DNA of 64,000 bases from Rhodococcus rhodnii (GTDB lineage: Bacteria > Actinomycetota > Actinomycetes > Mycobacteriales > Pseudonocardiaceae), in the NCBI GenBank assembly GCA_000720375.1, contig JOAA01000044.1, forward strand, positions 1 through 64,000. The letters run 5' to 3'. Position numbers and translations under genes: made by a program. A model generated the notes under the pieces. The model was not told the DNA's origin, ran no database searches, and worked only from the letters and a program-made list of their open reading frames with translations. This document shows, piece after piece, positions 51,431 through 60,293 of the stretch. How positions within the stretch are numbered: position 1 is the stretch's first letter; each line of letters begins with the position of its first letter.

Positions 51431-51913
51431 ATGTCCGACCCAGACACCAACAGCTGGAACGACCGGATCATCGCCGAGGTCCGGGCGAACGCCGGGTACG
51501 CGGCTTGGAGCAGCGACGAGGAGTTCGCCGCGGGCCGCCCCGTCCCGCCCTGGGTTCCCGGCTTCGACGAGCGCCAGGGCATGCCGCTCATCCTGGTGCA
51601 CCACACCGGGGCCAGGACCGGGCGCAAGCGGATCAGCCCGTTGTTCTACCAGCCGGTCGGCGACAACTGGGCCGTCTTCGCCACCCACGGCGGCAGCCCG
51701 CACCATCCCGCGTGGTACCGCAACCTCATGGCCAGTCCGCAGGTCACGGTCGAGGTGGGCACGGAGACAGTGCCAGCCGTCGCCCGGCTCGCGCAGGGCG
51801 CGGAGCGCGAGCGGATCTGGGCGAAAGAGATAGCGCTCGTGCCGAAGTTCGCCGAGTTCGAAGCGGCCGCCGGCAGGCAGATCCCGGTCGTCGTGCTGGA
51901 ACGTGCCAACTAG
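51431..51913 (+). CDS. DDN-family F420-dependent reductase-like protein
   Basis: A 160-residue split-barrel protein of the nitroreductase/DDN family: LILVHHTGARTGRKRISPLF, VFATHGGSPHHPAWYRNLMA then VTVEVGTETVPAVARL. Relatives reduce quinones or nitroimidazoles with F420H2, an actinobacterial cofactor. GGAG lies just before the ATG, 23 bases after the fusion gene's stop. Probably redox-protective; substrate unknown. Confidence 0.82.
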   Translation: MSDPDTNSWNDRIIAEVRANAGYAAWSSDEEFAAGRPVPPWVPGFDERQGMPLILVHHTGARTGRKRISPLFYQPVGDNWAVFATHGGSPHHPAWYRNLMASPQVTVEVGTETVPAVARLAQGAERERIWAKEIALVPKFAEFEAAAGRQIPVVVLERAN

Positions 51914-51955
51914 CTGCGGCACTGTGGACAACCAAGTTTTGAGGAGATTGCCGCT

Positions 51956-52876
51956 ATGCCCTTGTTTCGACTTCCGGACGGACGCGACCTGGAGTACGAG
52001 GTCTCCGGGCCGAGCATCGGGCATGCCGTGGTGTTCCATCACGGCATGCCCGGATCCGCGGTTCCGATGCCGACGGTGCTGGACTCGATCACCGAGCGCG
52101 GGTTTCGAGTGATCACCTACTCCCGGGCCGGGTACGGCGCTTCCAGCCCGGCGCCCGGTCGATCTGTGGCCGACTCGGCGGCGGACTGTGTTTCTCTGCT
52201 CGCGTACCTCGGCATCGCCAAGTACCTGACCGTCGGCTGGTCCACCGGCGGACCACACGCGCTGGCCCAAGCGGCACTCGCACCGGAAAGCGTCACCGGC
52301 GTCTTGAGCGTCGCCTCGTTCGCTCCGTTCGACGCTCCTGGTCTCGACTTCGTCGAAGGCATGGGCGCACAGAACGTCGCACAGTTCAGCATCACCGGAC
52401 AGGGCGAACAAGCGGTGCGCGGGCTCGTCACGCAGATGGCCGCCGCGGTCCGCAACAACAGTCCAGCCGACGTCGTCGCCAGTCTGGCCTCGCTGTTCTC
52501 GCCCGTGGACGCGGAGGTTCTCGTGGGCCGTTTCGGTGCCGAAAACGCCGCGAACATGAACCACGCGTTGGCTTCTTCAGACGAGGGATGGGTGGCGGAC
52601 CTGATGGCCTTGACCAGTCCATGGGGCGTCGACATCACCGCGATCAAGGCCAAGGTCGAGCTGTGGCACGGTTTCGAGGATCGAATGGTGCCGCTGTCAC
52701 ACGGACAGTGGCTGGCCGGGCACCTTCCCACCGTGACCCCGCATCTGCAAGCCGACCATGGTCATCTCTCCATCGCGATCGGCAGCCTGGGTGACAAGCT
52801 CGACGCCTTGACGTACACCCACGCCGTCACGGCCCGGGATCACCGGCCCGGACCAGGCCGCTCTGATAGGCGATGA
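51956..52876 (+). CDS. Alpha/beta hydrolase
   Basis: A 306-residue alpha/beta hydrolase. VVFHHGMPGSA is the oxyanion region, VGWSTGGPHAL holds the nucleophile Ser, and the acid and base are probably in WHGFEDRMVP and ADHGHLSIA. The last 16 codons overlap the 3' end of the convergent NarL-type regulator by 50 bases. The ending RDHRPGPGRSDRR is basic and may be a read-through extension. Substrate unknown. Confidence 0.8.
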   Translation: MPLFRLPDGRDLEYEVSGPSIGHAVVFHHGMPGSAVPMPTVLDSITERGFRVITYSRAGYGASSPAPGRSVADSAADCVSLLAYLGIAKYLTVGWSTGGPHALAQAALAPESVTGVLSVASFAPFDAPGLDFVEGMGAQNVAQFSITGQGEQAVRGLVTQMAAAVRNNSPADVVASLASLFSPVDAEVLVGRFGAENAANMNHALASSDEGWVADLMALTSPWGVDITAIKAKVELWHGFEDRMVPLSHGQWLAGHLPTVTPHLQADHGHLSIAIGSLGDKLDALTYTHAVTARDHRPGPGRSDRR

Positions 52877-53504
52877 CGACGAGTTGCGCCCGGTCGCGGG
52901 CGCCGAGTTTGGCCATGGCCCGGTTCGCGTGGGTCTTGACGGTCAGCGGGGACAGGAAGAGCCGTTCACCGATCTCGTCGTTGGTCAGACCGTGGGCGAC
53001 GAGCACCAGAACCTCGCGTTCGCGTTCGGTCAGCCGGTCCAGCCCTTCCGGTGCGGGAAGCGGGTCCGGCTGGACGTGACTCAGGAACTGGCTGACCAGA
53101 CCGCGGGTGGCAGCCGGGGAGAGCAGTGCCTCGCCCGCGGCGACCACCCGGATGGCGCGCAGCAACTCGGCGGGCTCGACGTTCTTGCCCAGAAAACCGC
53201 TGGCACCGGCGCGGAGCGCGCGCACGACGTTCTCGTCGTTCTCAAAGGTGGTGAGCACCAGGATCCGGACACCCGCGAGGTCCTCGGAGTCGGCAATCTC
53301 GCGGGTCGCGTCGATGCCGTCGAACTCCGGCATCCGGATGTCCATGAGAACGACGTCAGCACGGCACTTGCGGGCCAGCCGAACGGCTTCCCGCCCGTTG
53401 CCTGCCTCTCCCACGATCTCGATGTCGGGCTCGGCGGCGAGGAACATCCGGAAGCCCGCGCGGATCAGCGGTTGATCGTCGACGAGCAGAACCCGGATGA
53501 TCAT
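52827..53504 (-). CDS. NarL/LuxR-type response regulator
   Basis: A 225-residue response regulator with receiver Asp55 (VVLMDIRMP) and the conserved Thr and Lys in VLTTFEND and FLGKNV. The C-terminal LuxR HTH reads LTEREREVLVLVAHGLTNDE and LSPLTVKTHANRAMAKLGAR. Its ATG overlaps the stop of the kinase gene (ATGA). It probably regulates the divergent RND exporter. Its stop region overlaps the convergent hydrolase. Confidence 0.87.
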   Translation of the reverse strand: MIIRVLLVDDQPLIRAGFRMFLAAEPDIEIVGEAGNGREAVRLARKCRADVVLMDIRMPEFDGIDATREIADSEDLAGVRILVLTTFENDENVVRALRAGASGFLGKNVEPAELLRAIRVVAAGEALLSPAATRGLVSQFLSHVQPDPLPAPEGLDRLTEREREVLVLVAHGLTNDEIGERLFLSPLTVKTHANRAMAKLGARDRAQLVVIAYQSGLVRAGDPGP

Positions 53505-54718
53505 GCGGTCACCGCGTGAACGTCTGTGGGAAGCGAGGCGTGCACCGCGAACCGGCCGGGTTCCGCCATTCCGGCGGTGACGCTGCCGCCGATAGCCGCG
53601 GCGCGCTCACACATGCCGAGGATGCCGTATCCGGATCCCTGCCCGGACCGGGCGCGCCCGACGGGGTTGGTGATGTGGAGCGTGACGCCCTGTGGGGTGT
53701 AGGCGACGGTCAGGTCGGCGGTCCCGTCGCCGTACTTCTGGGCGTTGGTGAGCGCCTCCAGTGCGATCCGGTAGGCCGCGACGTCGACGGCGGCGGGCAG
53801 TTGCCTCGCGTCGCCGGACTGGCGGTGGTCGACGGTGAGGTGGTCGGCGATGTCCTCGAGCAGGTTCGTCAGTTGCGCGAGCCCACGCGGCGGCCGGGTG
53901 GGTGCCGCCGGATCACCGGAGTCGCGCAGCAGGCCGACGACGAAGGCCATCTCCTTGAGGGCGGTGTCGGCGGAACGGCTGATCGCGTCCAGCGCCGGTG
54001 CGATCTGTTCGGGACGGCTCGCTCCGATGTGCCGGGCGCCGGTTGCCTGCACCTTGACGACGGCGATGTGGTGGGCGACCACGTCGTGCAGTTCCCTGGC
54101 GATCCGGAGCCGCTCCTCGACGACCCGGCGGCGGGCCTCCTCCTCGCGGGTCTGCTCCGCACGCGTCGCGCGGTCTTCGATGGCCGCGATATAGGCCCGC
54201 CTGCTCCGGGTCGCATCGCCGTAGGCGGCTGCCATCCCGAGGAATGCGAGATCCACGCTGTTTCCCGGATCCCACCAGGGTTCCGGGCCGCCGAGGAGGT
54301 TGGCGAGCCATCCGACGAGGAACACGCCGAGTGTGGCCAGCCAGACGGTACGGCGGTCGGTCGCCAGCGCGACGGTGTAGATGGCAGCCATAAGCGCGGC
54401 GGTCACCGCCAGCGGCTGGCTGCCGAGGACGACGGTGAGCGGGACTGCGGCAACGGTCGTACCGGCCAGCACGACCCACGGTGCCCGGCGACGGCACGCG
54501 ACGGCGACGAACACCACCACCGCGGCGGCGACGTGGTATCCCGTGACCTCCTGCTGGGGCTCCCCGAGCGGGGAGAAGTGCGCCGTGACGACCGACGCCG
54601 CGGCCAGGCCGAGCCCGACCACCACGTCAGTCCACTGTGGATGAAGCCCGGCGGCCCGCCGCAAACCGGCAAGTTCCATGGTTTTCATCGTAAGCAGCGT
54701 GGTCTGCCCGTGCGTCAT
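53501..54718 (-). CDS. Membrane sensor histidine kinase, HisKA_3 type
   Basis: A 405-residue kinase with about five or six N-terminal membrane segments (DVVVGLGLAAASVVTAHFSP, AAAVVVFVAVACR and others), then the dimerisation box ERLRIARELHDVVAHHIAVV with the phospho-His, and a short ATPase ending YGILGMCERAAAIGG. ALEALTNAQKYG is the N box. The ATG at 54718 is a likely start; upstream in-frame codons would overlap the RND gene region, and ATG at 54688 or 54679 are alternatives. It pairs with the overlapping NarL-type regulator. Confidence 0.82.
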   Translation of the reverse strand: MTHGQTTLLTMKTMELAGLRRAAGLHPQWTDVVVGLGLAAASVVTAHFSPLGEPQQEVTGYHVAAAVVVFVAVACRRRAPWVVLAGTTVAAVPLTVVLGSQPLAVTAALMAAIYTVALATDRRTVWLATLGVFLVGWLANLLGGPEPWWDPGNSVDLAFLGMAAAYGDATRSRRAYIAAIEDRATRAEQTREEEARRRVVEERLRIARELHDVVAHHIAVVKVQATGARHIGASRPEQIAPALDAISRSADTALKEMAFVVGLLRDSGDPAAPTRPPRGLAQLTNLLEDIADHLTVDHRQSGDARQLPAAVDVAAYRIALEALTNAQKYGDGTADLTVAYTPQGVTLHITNPVGRARSGQGSGYGILGMCERAAAIGGSVTAGMAEPGRFAVHASLPTDVHAVTA

Positions 54719-54845
54719 CCGCGCGCGGTACCCGGCACGCTCCGGACGCGGTATTGCGCTGACCGCGGCGGGACGACGCGCTCGGGCGGCCGGTGCGGCG
54801 ATGGTGAACGCCCAAGATCCGACTGATTCGAGGGAATCCACAGTT

Positions 54846-57800
54846 ATGTCTGACCCGGCTATGTCCAAATTGGCTCGGTTGAGCCTCGCCAACCGGGGGC
54901 TGGTCGCGCTTGTCACGCTGATCGTGCTCGGCTTCGGCGCCTACACCATCCCGCAGCTCAAGCAGCAACTCCTGCCGCCACTGTCGCTGCCCGTGGCGGT
55001 GGTCACGGCACAGTTGCCCAGCGCGCCGCCGGAGATCGTCGCGCAGCAGCTCACGACACCGATCGAGACCGCGGTGAAGTCGGTCAACGGCGCCGACTCG
55101 GTCACCTCGGTCTCCCGGGAGGGGTACGCGACCGTCGAGGTGGCGTTCGACTACAGCACACCGGCCGACGACATGGTCAGCCGATTGCAGGCCGCAGTGG
55201 CCCGCATCGCCGGACAGCTGCCAGAGGGCAGCGACCCACAGGTGAGCGCCGGTTCCTTCGAGAACGTCCCGATCATGCAGGTGTCCGCGACCAGCACCGC
55301 CGATCCGCGGGCGTTCACCGAACGGCTCCGGCGAGTGGTCCTGCCGAAGTTCCAGGGCATCGCCGGGGTCCGCGGGGTGGAACTCCTCGGCGGTACCACC
55401 GACCAGGTACGGATCACCCTCGACCCGGCGAAGGCCGCCGCGGCCGGAGTGACCACCGCGGCCGTCTCCGAAGTGCTGCGCTCCAACGGTTCCGCGGCCC
55501 CGGCCGGAACGCTGACGCAGCAGAAAGAGTCACTCTCGATCCAGGTCGGCGCCGCCCTGCGCACCGTGGACGACGTCCGCAACCTGTTCGTGGCTGGGGA
55601 AAGCCAAGCGGATGCACCCGCACGCGCCCCGGTACGGCTCAGTTCCGTCGCGACCGTCGAGCTGGTGCCCGACGAGGTCACCTCGCTCACCCGAGTTGAC
55701 GGCCGGCCGAGCGTCGGCCTGTCGGTGACGATGCGCCCGGACGGCAACGCCGTGTCGATCTCGCACGACATCCGCGCCCTGGTGCCCGATCTGCAGCGTG
55801 AGCTCGGCGGGGACGCGAAGCTCACCATCACCTCCGACAGCGCGCCGGCCATCGAGAAGGCCGTCGAGGGGCTGACCACCGAAGGCATGCTGGGCCTGGG
55901 GTTCGCCGTCCTCGTGATCCTGGTCTTCCTGATGTCGCTGCGTTCCACGCTGGTGACCGCGCTGTCCATCCCGGTGTCGCTGGTGATCGCCCTGCTCGCG
56001 CTCTGGGCGCGGGACTACACGCTCAACCTGCTCACGCTGGGGGCGTTGACCATCGCCGTCGGACGGGTCGTCGACGACTCGATCGTGGTGCTGGAGAACA
56101 TCAAACGCCACCTCAGCTACGGGACACCGAAACGCGAGGCGGTGCTCACCGGCGTCCGGGAAGTCACCGGCGCGGTCGTCTCCTCGACGCTCACCACGGT
56201 GGCGGTGTTCCTGCCAATCGCGTTCATCGGTGGCTTCATCGGGCAGGTCTTCGGGCCGTTCGCGGTCACCATCACCGTGGCACTGCTGGCGTCGCTGCTG
56301 GTCGCGCTCACCATCGTGCCCGCGTTCGCGTACTGGTTCCTGCGAACGCCGTCGGGCGCCACGTCACCGGAGGAGCGCGAGCGGATCCACCAGGAAGCGT
56401 CCGAACGGGAACGCCGCAGCCTGTTGCAGCGGATCTACGTGCCGGTGATCAGGTTCGCCACCCGGCGGCGGCTGACGACACTGATGATCGGTGCTCTGGT
56501 GTTCGTCGGTACGGCGGGCCTGGCGACCCAGTTGCAGACGAACTACCTCGACCAGAGCGACACGACCACGGTCACCGTGTCGCAGAAGATGCCCGTCGGC
56601 ACGAGCCTCACGACCACTGACGCCGCGGCAGCCAAGGTCGAGAGGATCCTGGCCGAGTACCCCGAGGTCGCGATCTCCCAGGTGACGATCGGCGCCTCCG
56701 GTACGTCCGGCGCCTTCGGCGGTGAGAGCAACGGTGGCGAGGCGTCCTTCACGATCACCGTGAAGGAAGGCACTGACCTTTCGGCGTTCACGAAGAAGGT
56801 GCGAGACCGGCTGGCGACGGTGACCGACATCGGGAAGACCACGGTCGGGATCGGCGAGGACATCGGCGGCAGCTCCAGCGCGCTGGAGGTCGTCGTTCGC
56901 TCCACCGACCCGGCGACGCTCACCGAGGCTGCCGAACTCGTCCGCACGGCCATGACCGGCACGCCGAACGTCATCAACGTGACCAGCAACCTCGCGGCCA
57001 GCGCCCCACGGGTCGACATAACCGTCAACCGGGAGGCCGCCGCCCGCAACGGCCTCAGCGACACCGCGATCGCGGAACACGTCTCCACCGTGTACCGCGG
57101 GGTGACCCTCACCTCGGCCACCGTCGACGGCAGGCAGCGCGACATCGTGCTGCGCAGCGGCACCGCACCGGCCGACCTGGACGCCCTGCGGGCCATGCAG
57201 GTACCGACCGCTTCCGGTCCGGTCCGCCTCGACGCGCTCGCCAGCGTGCAGCGGGTCGCCGGGCCGGTGCAGATCACCCACGCCGACGGGACGCGCTTCG
57301 CCTCGATCACCGGCACCGCCGACATCGCCGACACCGGCGCGGTCACCGCCGATCTGGAAACCCGGCTGGCCGCACTGAAACTCCCGGCCGGCGCCACCTA
57401 CAGCATCGGCGGGGTCAGCGCCGACCAGGATCTGGCGTTCAGGGACCTCGGTCTCGCATTGGCAGCCGCGGTCATCCTGGTGTTCCTGATCATGGCGGCC
57501 ACGTTCCGCAGCATCGTCCAGCCGCTCATCCTGATGGTCTCCATCCCGTTCGCGGCGACAGGGGCGGTGCTCCTGCTGCTGCTCACCGGAACCGCGCTCG
57601 GCCTGCCGGGTTTGATCGGGCTGCTGATGCTGATCGGCATCGTGGTGACCAACGCGATCGTGCTCATGGACCTGATCAACCAGTACCGCGCCAAGGGAAT
57701 GAGCATCCACGAGGCAGTGATCGAAGGCGGGCGGCGACGGCTGCGCCCGATCCTCATGACCGCCGTCGCCACAATCTGCGCCCTGAGCCCGATGGCCCTC

Positions 57801-58016
57801 GGCATCACCCAAAGCGGCGAGTTCATCTCACGGCCGCTGGCGATCGTGGTCATCGGCGGGCTCGTCAGTTCGACGCTGCTGACCCTCGTGCTCGTGCCGA
57901 CCCTGTACACCATCGTCGAAGGGGCTTCGGAGCGGCGTCGGGCGAAGCGGCGGGCAAAGGTACCGGAGGCCGAGCCGACGGAATCCGCGCTGAGCGGGTC
58001 GCATTCCGGCCTCTGA
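54846..58016 (+). CDS. RND-family multidrug exporter (HAE1/AcrB-like)
   Basis: A 1,056-residue RND pump. The first helix is GLVALVTLIVLGFGAYTIPQ, followed by a large periplasmic-type domain, the TM4 motif GRVVDDSIVVLENIKRHL with the acidic proton-relay pair, a second large domain from about 565, and VVTNAIVLMDLINQYRA in the last helices. AGGGAA ends nine bases before the ATG. No membrane-fusion gene is adjacent, as often in actinobacteria. It lies opposite a NarL-type two-component system that may control it. A strong hairpin follows the stop. Confidence 0.88.
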   Translation: MSDPAMSKLARLSLANRGLVALVTLIVLGFGAYTIPQLKQQLLPPLSLPVAVVTAQLPSAPPEIVAQQLTTPIETAVKSVNGADSVTSVSREGYATVEVAFDYSTPADDMVSRLQAAVARIAGQLPEGSDPQVSAGSFENVPIMQVSATSTADPRAFTERLRRVVLPKFQGIAGVRGVELLGGTTDQVRITLDPAKAAAAGVTTAAVSEVLRSNGSAAPAGTLTQQKESLSIQVGAALRTVDDVRNLFVAGESQADAPARAPVRLSSVATVELVPDEVTSLTRVDGRPSVGLSVTMRPDGNAVSISHDIRALVPDLQRELGGDAKLTITSDSAPAIEKAVEGLTTEGMLGLGFAVLVILVFLMSLRSTLVTALSIPVSLVIALLALWARDYTLNLLTLGALTIAVGRVVDDSIVVLENIKRHLSYGTPKREAVLTGVREVTGAVVSSTLTTVAVFLPIAFIGGFIGQVFGPFAVTITVALLASLLVALTIVPAFAYWFLRTPSGATSPEERERIHQEASERERRSLLQRIYVPVIRFATRRRLTTLMIGALVFVGTAGLATQLQTNYLDQSDTTTVTVSQKMPVGTSLTTTDAAAAKVERILAEYPEVAISQVTIGASGTSGAFGGESNGGEASFTITVKEGTDLSAFTKKVRDRLATVTDIGKTTVGIGEDIGGSSSALEVVVRSTDPATLTEAAELVRTAMTGTPNVINVTSNLAASAPRVDITVNREAAARNGLSDTAIAEHVSTVYRGVTLTSATVDGRQRDIVLRSGTAPADLDALRAMQVPTASGPVRLDALASVQRVAGPVQITHADGTRFASITGTADIADTGAVTADLETRLAALKLPAGATYSIGGVSADQDLAFRDLGLALAAAVILVFLIMAATFRSIVQPLILMVSIPFAATGAVLLLLLTGTALGLPGLIGLLMLIGIVVTNAIVLMDLINQYRAKGMSIHEAVIEGGRRRLRPILMTAVATICALSPMALGITQSGEFISRPLAIVVIGGLVSSTLLTLVLVPTLYTIVEGASERRRAKRRAKVPEAEPTESALSGSHSGL

Positions 58017-58040
58017 TCCTGCGCTTCAGCTGCGGTCGTT

Positions 58041-58091
58041 GAGTGGACCGCCGGACCGCCGGGCACGGCCCGGCGGTCCGGCGGTCCACTC
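58041..58091. terminator. Perfect 24-bp hairpin terminator
   Basis: The arms 58041-58064 and 58068-58091 are perfectly complementary over 24 bp around an ACG loop; the stem opens with GAGTGGACCGCC and closes with GGCGGTCCACTC. It lies 24 bases after the RND stop. There is no long T-run, as usual in high-GC actinobacteria. Confidence 0.8.
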
Positions 58092-58204
58092 AGATCGGAG
58101 TGCTGCAGCGGCAACTGCACGTCTATCGCGGCTGATGAATCGGCGGCGCCGAACGGACGTCACAATGCTGATTCTCTAGCGATCGCCGTGTTCTCTCAGA
58201 GAAG

Positions 58205-58714
58205 GTGAGCACGGCGATCAACGCGTTCCACCCCGCCAGCTGCGCAACGGTTGGCATTGACGATCCGGCCGTCGTCGTAGACATCGAGCATGCGGCGGAT
58301 TCAAATCAGGCCGAGGCTTTGGTCGACGGCTACCTCTGCGAGGACCGCACCGTAGGCGTACATGGATCGGACCGAGGCCCGCGCGGCCGAGCCGCCACCT
58401 CTCCGATCCACGAGACCGACATCGCCGCAGTCGCCGCACAAGCCCTCCGCGGCAGCATCCCGGCGGACTCGGTGTACACGCTGACCGGTCCGCAGTCGCT
58501 GGACCAATACGAGAAAGTGCGGCTCATCGGCGCCGCCATCGGCCGGACGCTGTCTTTCCAGGAGCTCCCACCCGAGCAAGTACGGCAAGGCATGCTCGCG
58601 CAAGCTGTTCAGGGCGGAGTTCGCCATCTCGCCCCGTCGATTCCGCGACCAAGTCCTGGACACGGAATAGATATCACCTCGCGTATGAGATCTGCTGACC
58701 TTTCTGTGGTGTGA
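58205..58714 (+). pseudogene. NmrA-like NAD(P)-binding protein remnant
   Basis: The middle of this frame (about residues 65-135) matches the C-terminal half of NmrA-type atypical SDR proteins: IHETDIAAVAAQALRG, VYTLTGPQSLDQYEKVRLIG and AAIGRTLSFQELPPEQVRQG. The N-terminal nucleotide-binding fold is absent and the final part (GGVRHLAPSIPRP) leaves the family pattern. It is therefore a truncated gene at both ends. No plausible ribosome site for a start is seen. Confidence 0.6.
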
Positions 58715-58854
58715 CCGTAGAGACTTCCGCACCCTCGCTCACCGAAGATCACGTCAGGCGGGTCAAGCCGAATCCGGCTGGTGCCCGCCAGGTTCGATTC
58801 GACCGACCCGGTGACAAAGCCGGGACCTTCGCGAGAACCACGAGGTGATCGAGG

Positions 58855-59268
58855 ATGACGAAGATCGGTAAGGTACTCGGGGTGCTGGCCGCGGCCGTGG
58901 CGCTGCCCCTGACGGTGCACGGGACCGCGTACGCGGACATCCCGTTCGACCGGCCGATCAACGGAAATGCCACGTACTACGACAACTCGGGTTACGGCGC
59001 GTGCGGCACCTGGATCAACGCCGCCACGGAGATGCTCGTCGCGGTGCCCGCCGCGTACTGGACATCCCCGAACCCGAACAACGACCCGCTTTGCAAGGGT
59101 GTCTCCGTACAGGTGACCTACAACGGGCGGACCATCACCGTCCCGGTCAAGGACAAGTGCCCGAGTTGCGGCAGCGGACACATCGACCTCAGTCGGCCGG
59201 CGTTCGCACAACTCGCCGATCCCGCGCTGGGCAATATTCCGTTGACGTGGAAGTTCGTTCGGTCCTGA
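58855..59268 (+). CDS. Secreted barwin/expansin-like double-psi beta-barrel protein
   Basis: A 137-residue protein with a signal peptide of 27 residues (cleavage AYA-DIPF). The mature part is a single DPBB domain: GNATYYDNSGYGACG, CKGVSVQVTYNGRTITVPVK, then DKCPSCGSGHIDLSRPAFAQL with the Asp characteristic of expansin-like and RlpA-like barrels. It resembles Streptomyces cysteine-protease inhibitor and barwin/PR-4-type proteins. It probably acts on polysaccharides or as an inhibitor outside the cell. GAGGTGA lies before the ATG. It opens a run of four secreted proteins. Confidence 0.82.
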   Translation: MTKIGKVLGVLAAAVALPLTVHGTAYADIPFDRPINGNATYYDNSGYGACGTWINAATEMLVAVPAAYWTSPNPNNDPLCKGVSVQVTYNGRTITVPVKDKCPSCGSGHIDLSRPAFAQLADPALGNIPLTWKFVRS

Positions 59269-59281
59269 CGACGAAGCACGA

Positions 59282-59318
59282 CCGTTGCCGGCTCCCGCAC
59301 CCGGCGAGCCGGCAACGG
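59282..59318. terminator. Hairpin terminator after the barwin-like gene
   Basis: CCGTTGCCGGCTC (59282-59294) and GAGCCGGCAACGG (59306-59318) form a perfect 13-bp stem with an 11-base loop, 13 bases after the stop codon. The following glucanase gene therefore may have its own promoter or depend on read-through. Confidence 0.75.
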
Positions 59319-59340
59319 CACGGCAACGAGGGAGACGTAC

Positions 59341-60144
59341 ATGCGATCTGTGCGCTACGTGGTCGTTCTCCTGGTGGCAGTGCTGGCTTTCGGCGCGACG
59401 CCGGTGTCGGCGGTGTCGGCGGCGAAGAAAGGCGTGAGCGCGCTCAATTTCAACGGCGTCACCACAGCACTCGCCGATGTCCGGGCGGGCTGGTACTACA
59501 CGTGGTCGTCGAACACCCAGGGCATCACCGCACCCCCGGGCGTGGAGTTCGTCCCGATGATCTGGGGTTCTGGGTCGGTGACCGACACCGAGCTGAACCA
59601 GGCCAAGGCCCTGGGCACCACCCTGCTCGGCTTCAACGAACCGGACATGGCCGGTCAGGCGAACATGTCGGTCGAGCAGGCACTTGACCTGTGGCCACGG
59701 CTGCAGGCAACCGGAATGCGGCTGGGTGCTCCGGCCGTCGCGTTCGGCGGCGACCAGCCCGGCGGCTGGCTCGACCGGTTCATGAGCGGTGCGGCCGCCC
59801 GCGGCCACCGCGTCGACTTCATCCCGTTGCACTGGTACGGCAGCGATTTCTCCAGGGCGGCCACAGATCACCTGCGGGGTTACCTGCAGGCGGTCCACGA
59901 CCGGTACCGCAAACCGATCTGGCTTACCGAATACGCGCTCATCGACTTCACCGGTCCGGTCCCGCGGTACCCGGACCAGGCCCAGCAAGCCGATTTCGTG
60001 CGGAACTCCACCGCGATGCTCCAAGGCCTGCCGTTCGTGGAGCGCTACGCCTGGTTCACGTTGTCGACCAGCACCAGCCCCACCGGGCTGTACAACGGCA
60101 CGGCTGCCAACCAGTCCGGTGCCGCGTACCGCGCTGCCGGCTGA
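59341..60144 (+). CDS. Secreted GH128-like beta-1,3-glucanase
   Basis: A 267-residue secreted protein with a signal peptide of about 27 residues. The TIM barrel resembles GH128 (asl1-type): WYYTWSS, FVPMIWGS, LGFNEPDMAGQANMS with probable acid/base Glu100, RVDFIPLHWYG, and PIWLTEYALIDF with probable nucleophile Glu197. GH128 enzymes cleave beta-1,3-glucans, the main polymer of fungal walls. The basic n-region and following hydrophobic stretch support ATG 59341. It follows the barwin-like gene and precedes the thaumatin-like gene. Confidence 0.85.
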   Translation: MRSVRYVVVLLVAVLAFGATPVSAVSAAKKGVSALNFNGVTTALADVRAGWYYTWSSNTQGITAPPGVEFVPMIWGSGSVTDTELNQAKALGTTLLGFNEPDMAGQANMSVEQALDLWPRLQATGMRLGAPAVAFGGDQPGGWLDRFMSGAAARGHRVDFIPLHWYGSDFSRAATDHLRGYLQAVHDRYRKPIWLTEYALIDFTGPVPRYPDQAQQADFVRNSTAMLQGLPFVERYAWFTLSTSTSPTGLYNGTAANQSGAAYRAAG

Positions 60145-60210
60145 TCCGCCTGCACGTAACGCGATTGCTGTGGTTGGACCGCGGAGACCGCAGCCGATCT
60201 CGTCCAGATA

Positions 60211-60229
60211 TTGGTTTGCACCAATTGGT
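60211..60229. promoter_or_regulatory. TTGGT/ACCAA operator before the thaumatin-like gene
   Basis: TTGGTTTGCACCAATTGGT contains a TTGGT-N4-ACCAA repeat and the overlapping perfect palindrome ACCAATTGGT (60220-60229), 65 bases before the start of the thaumatin-like gene. It may control the thaumatin/CAP pair. Confidence 0.45.
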
Positions 60230-60293
60230 CCAGCGGCGCACTGGTAGGGACCTCTACTGCTGACGCGCCTGTTCGCGACAACCCGGAGGAACA

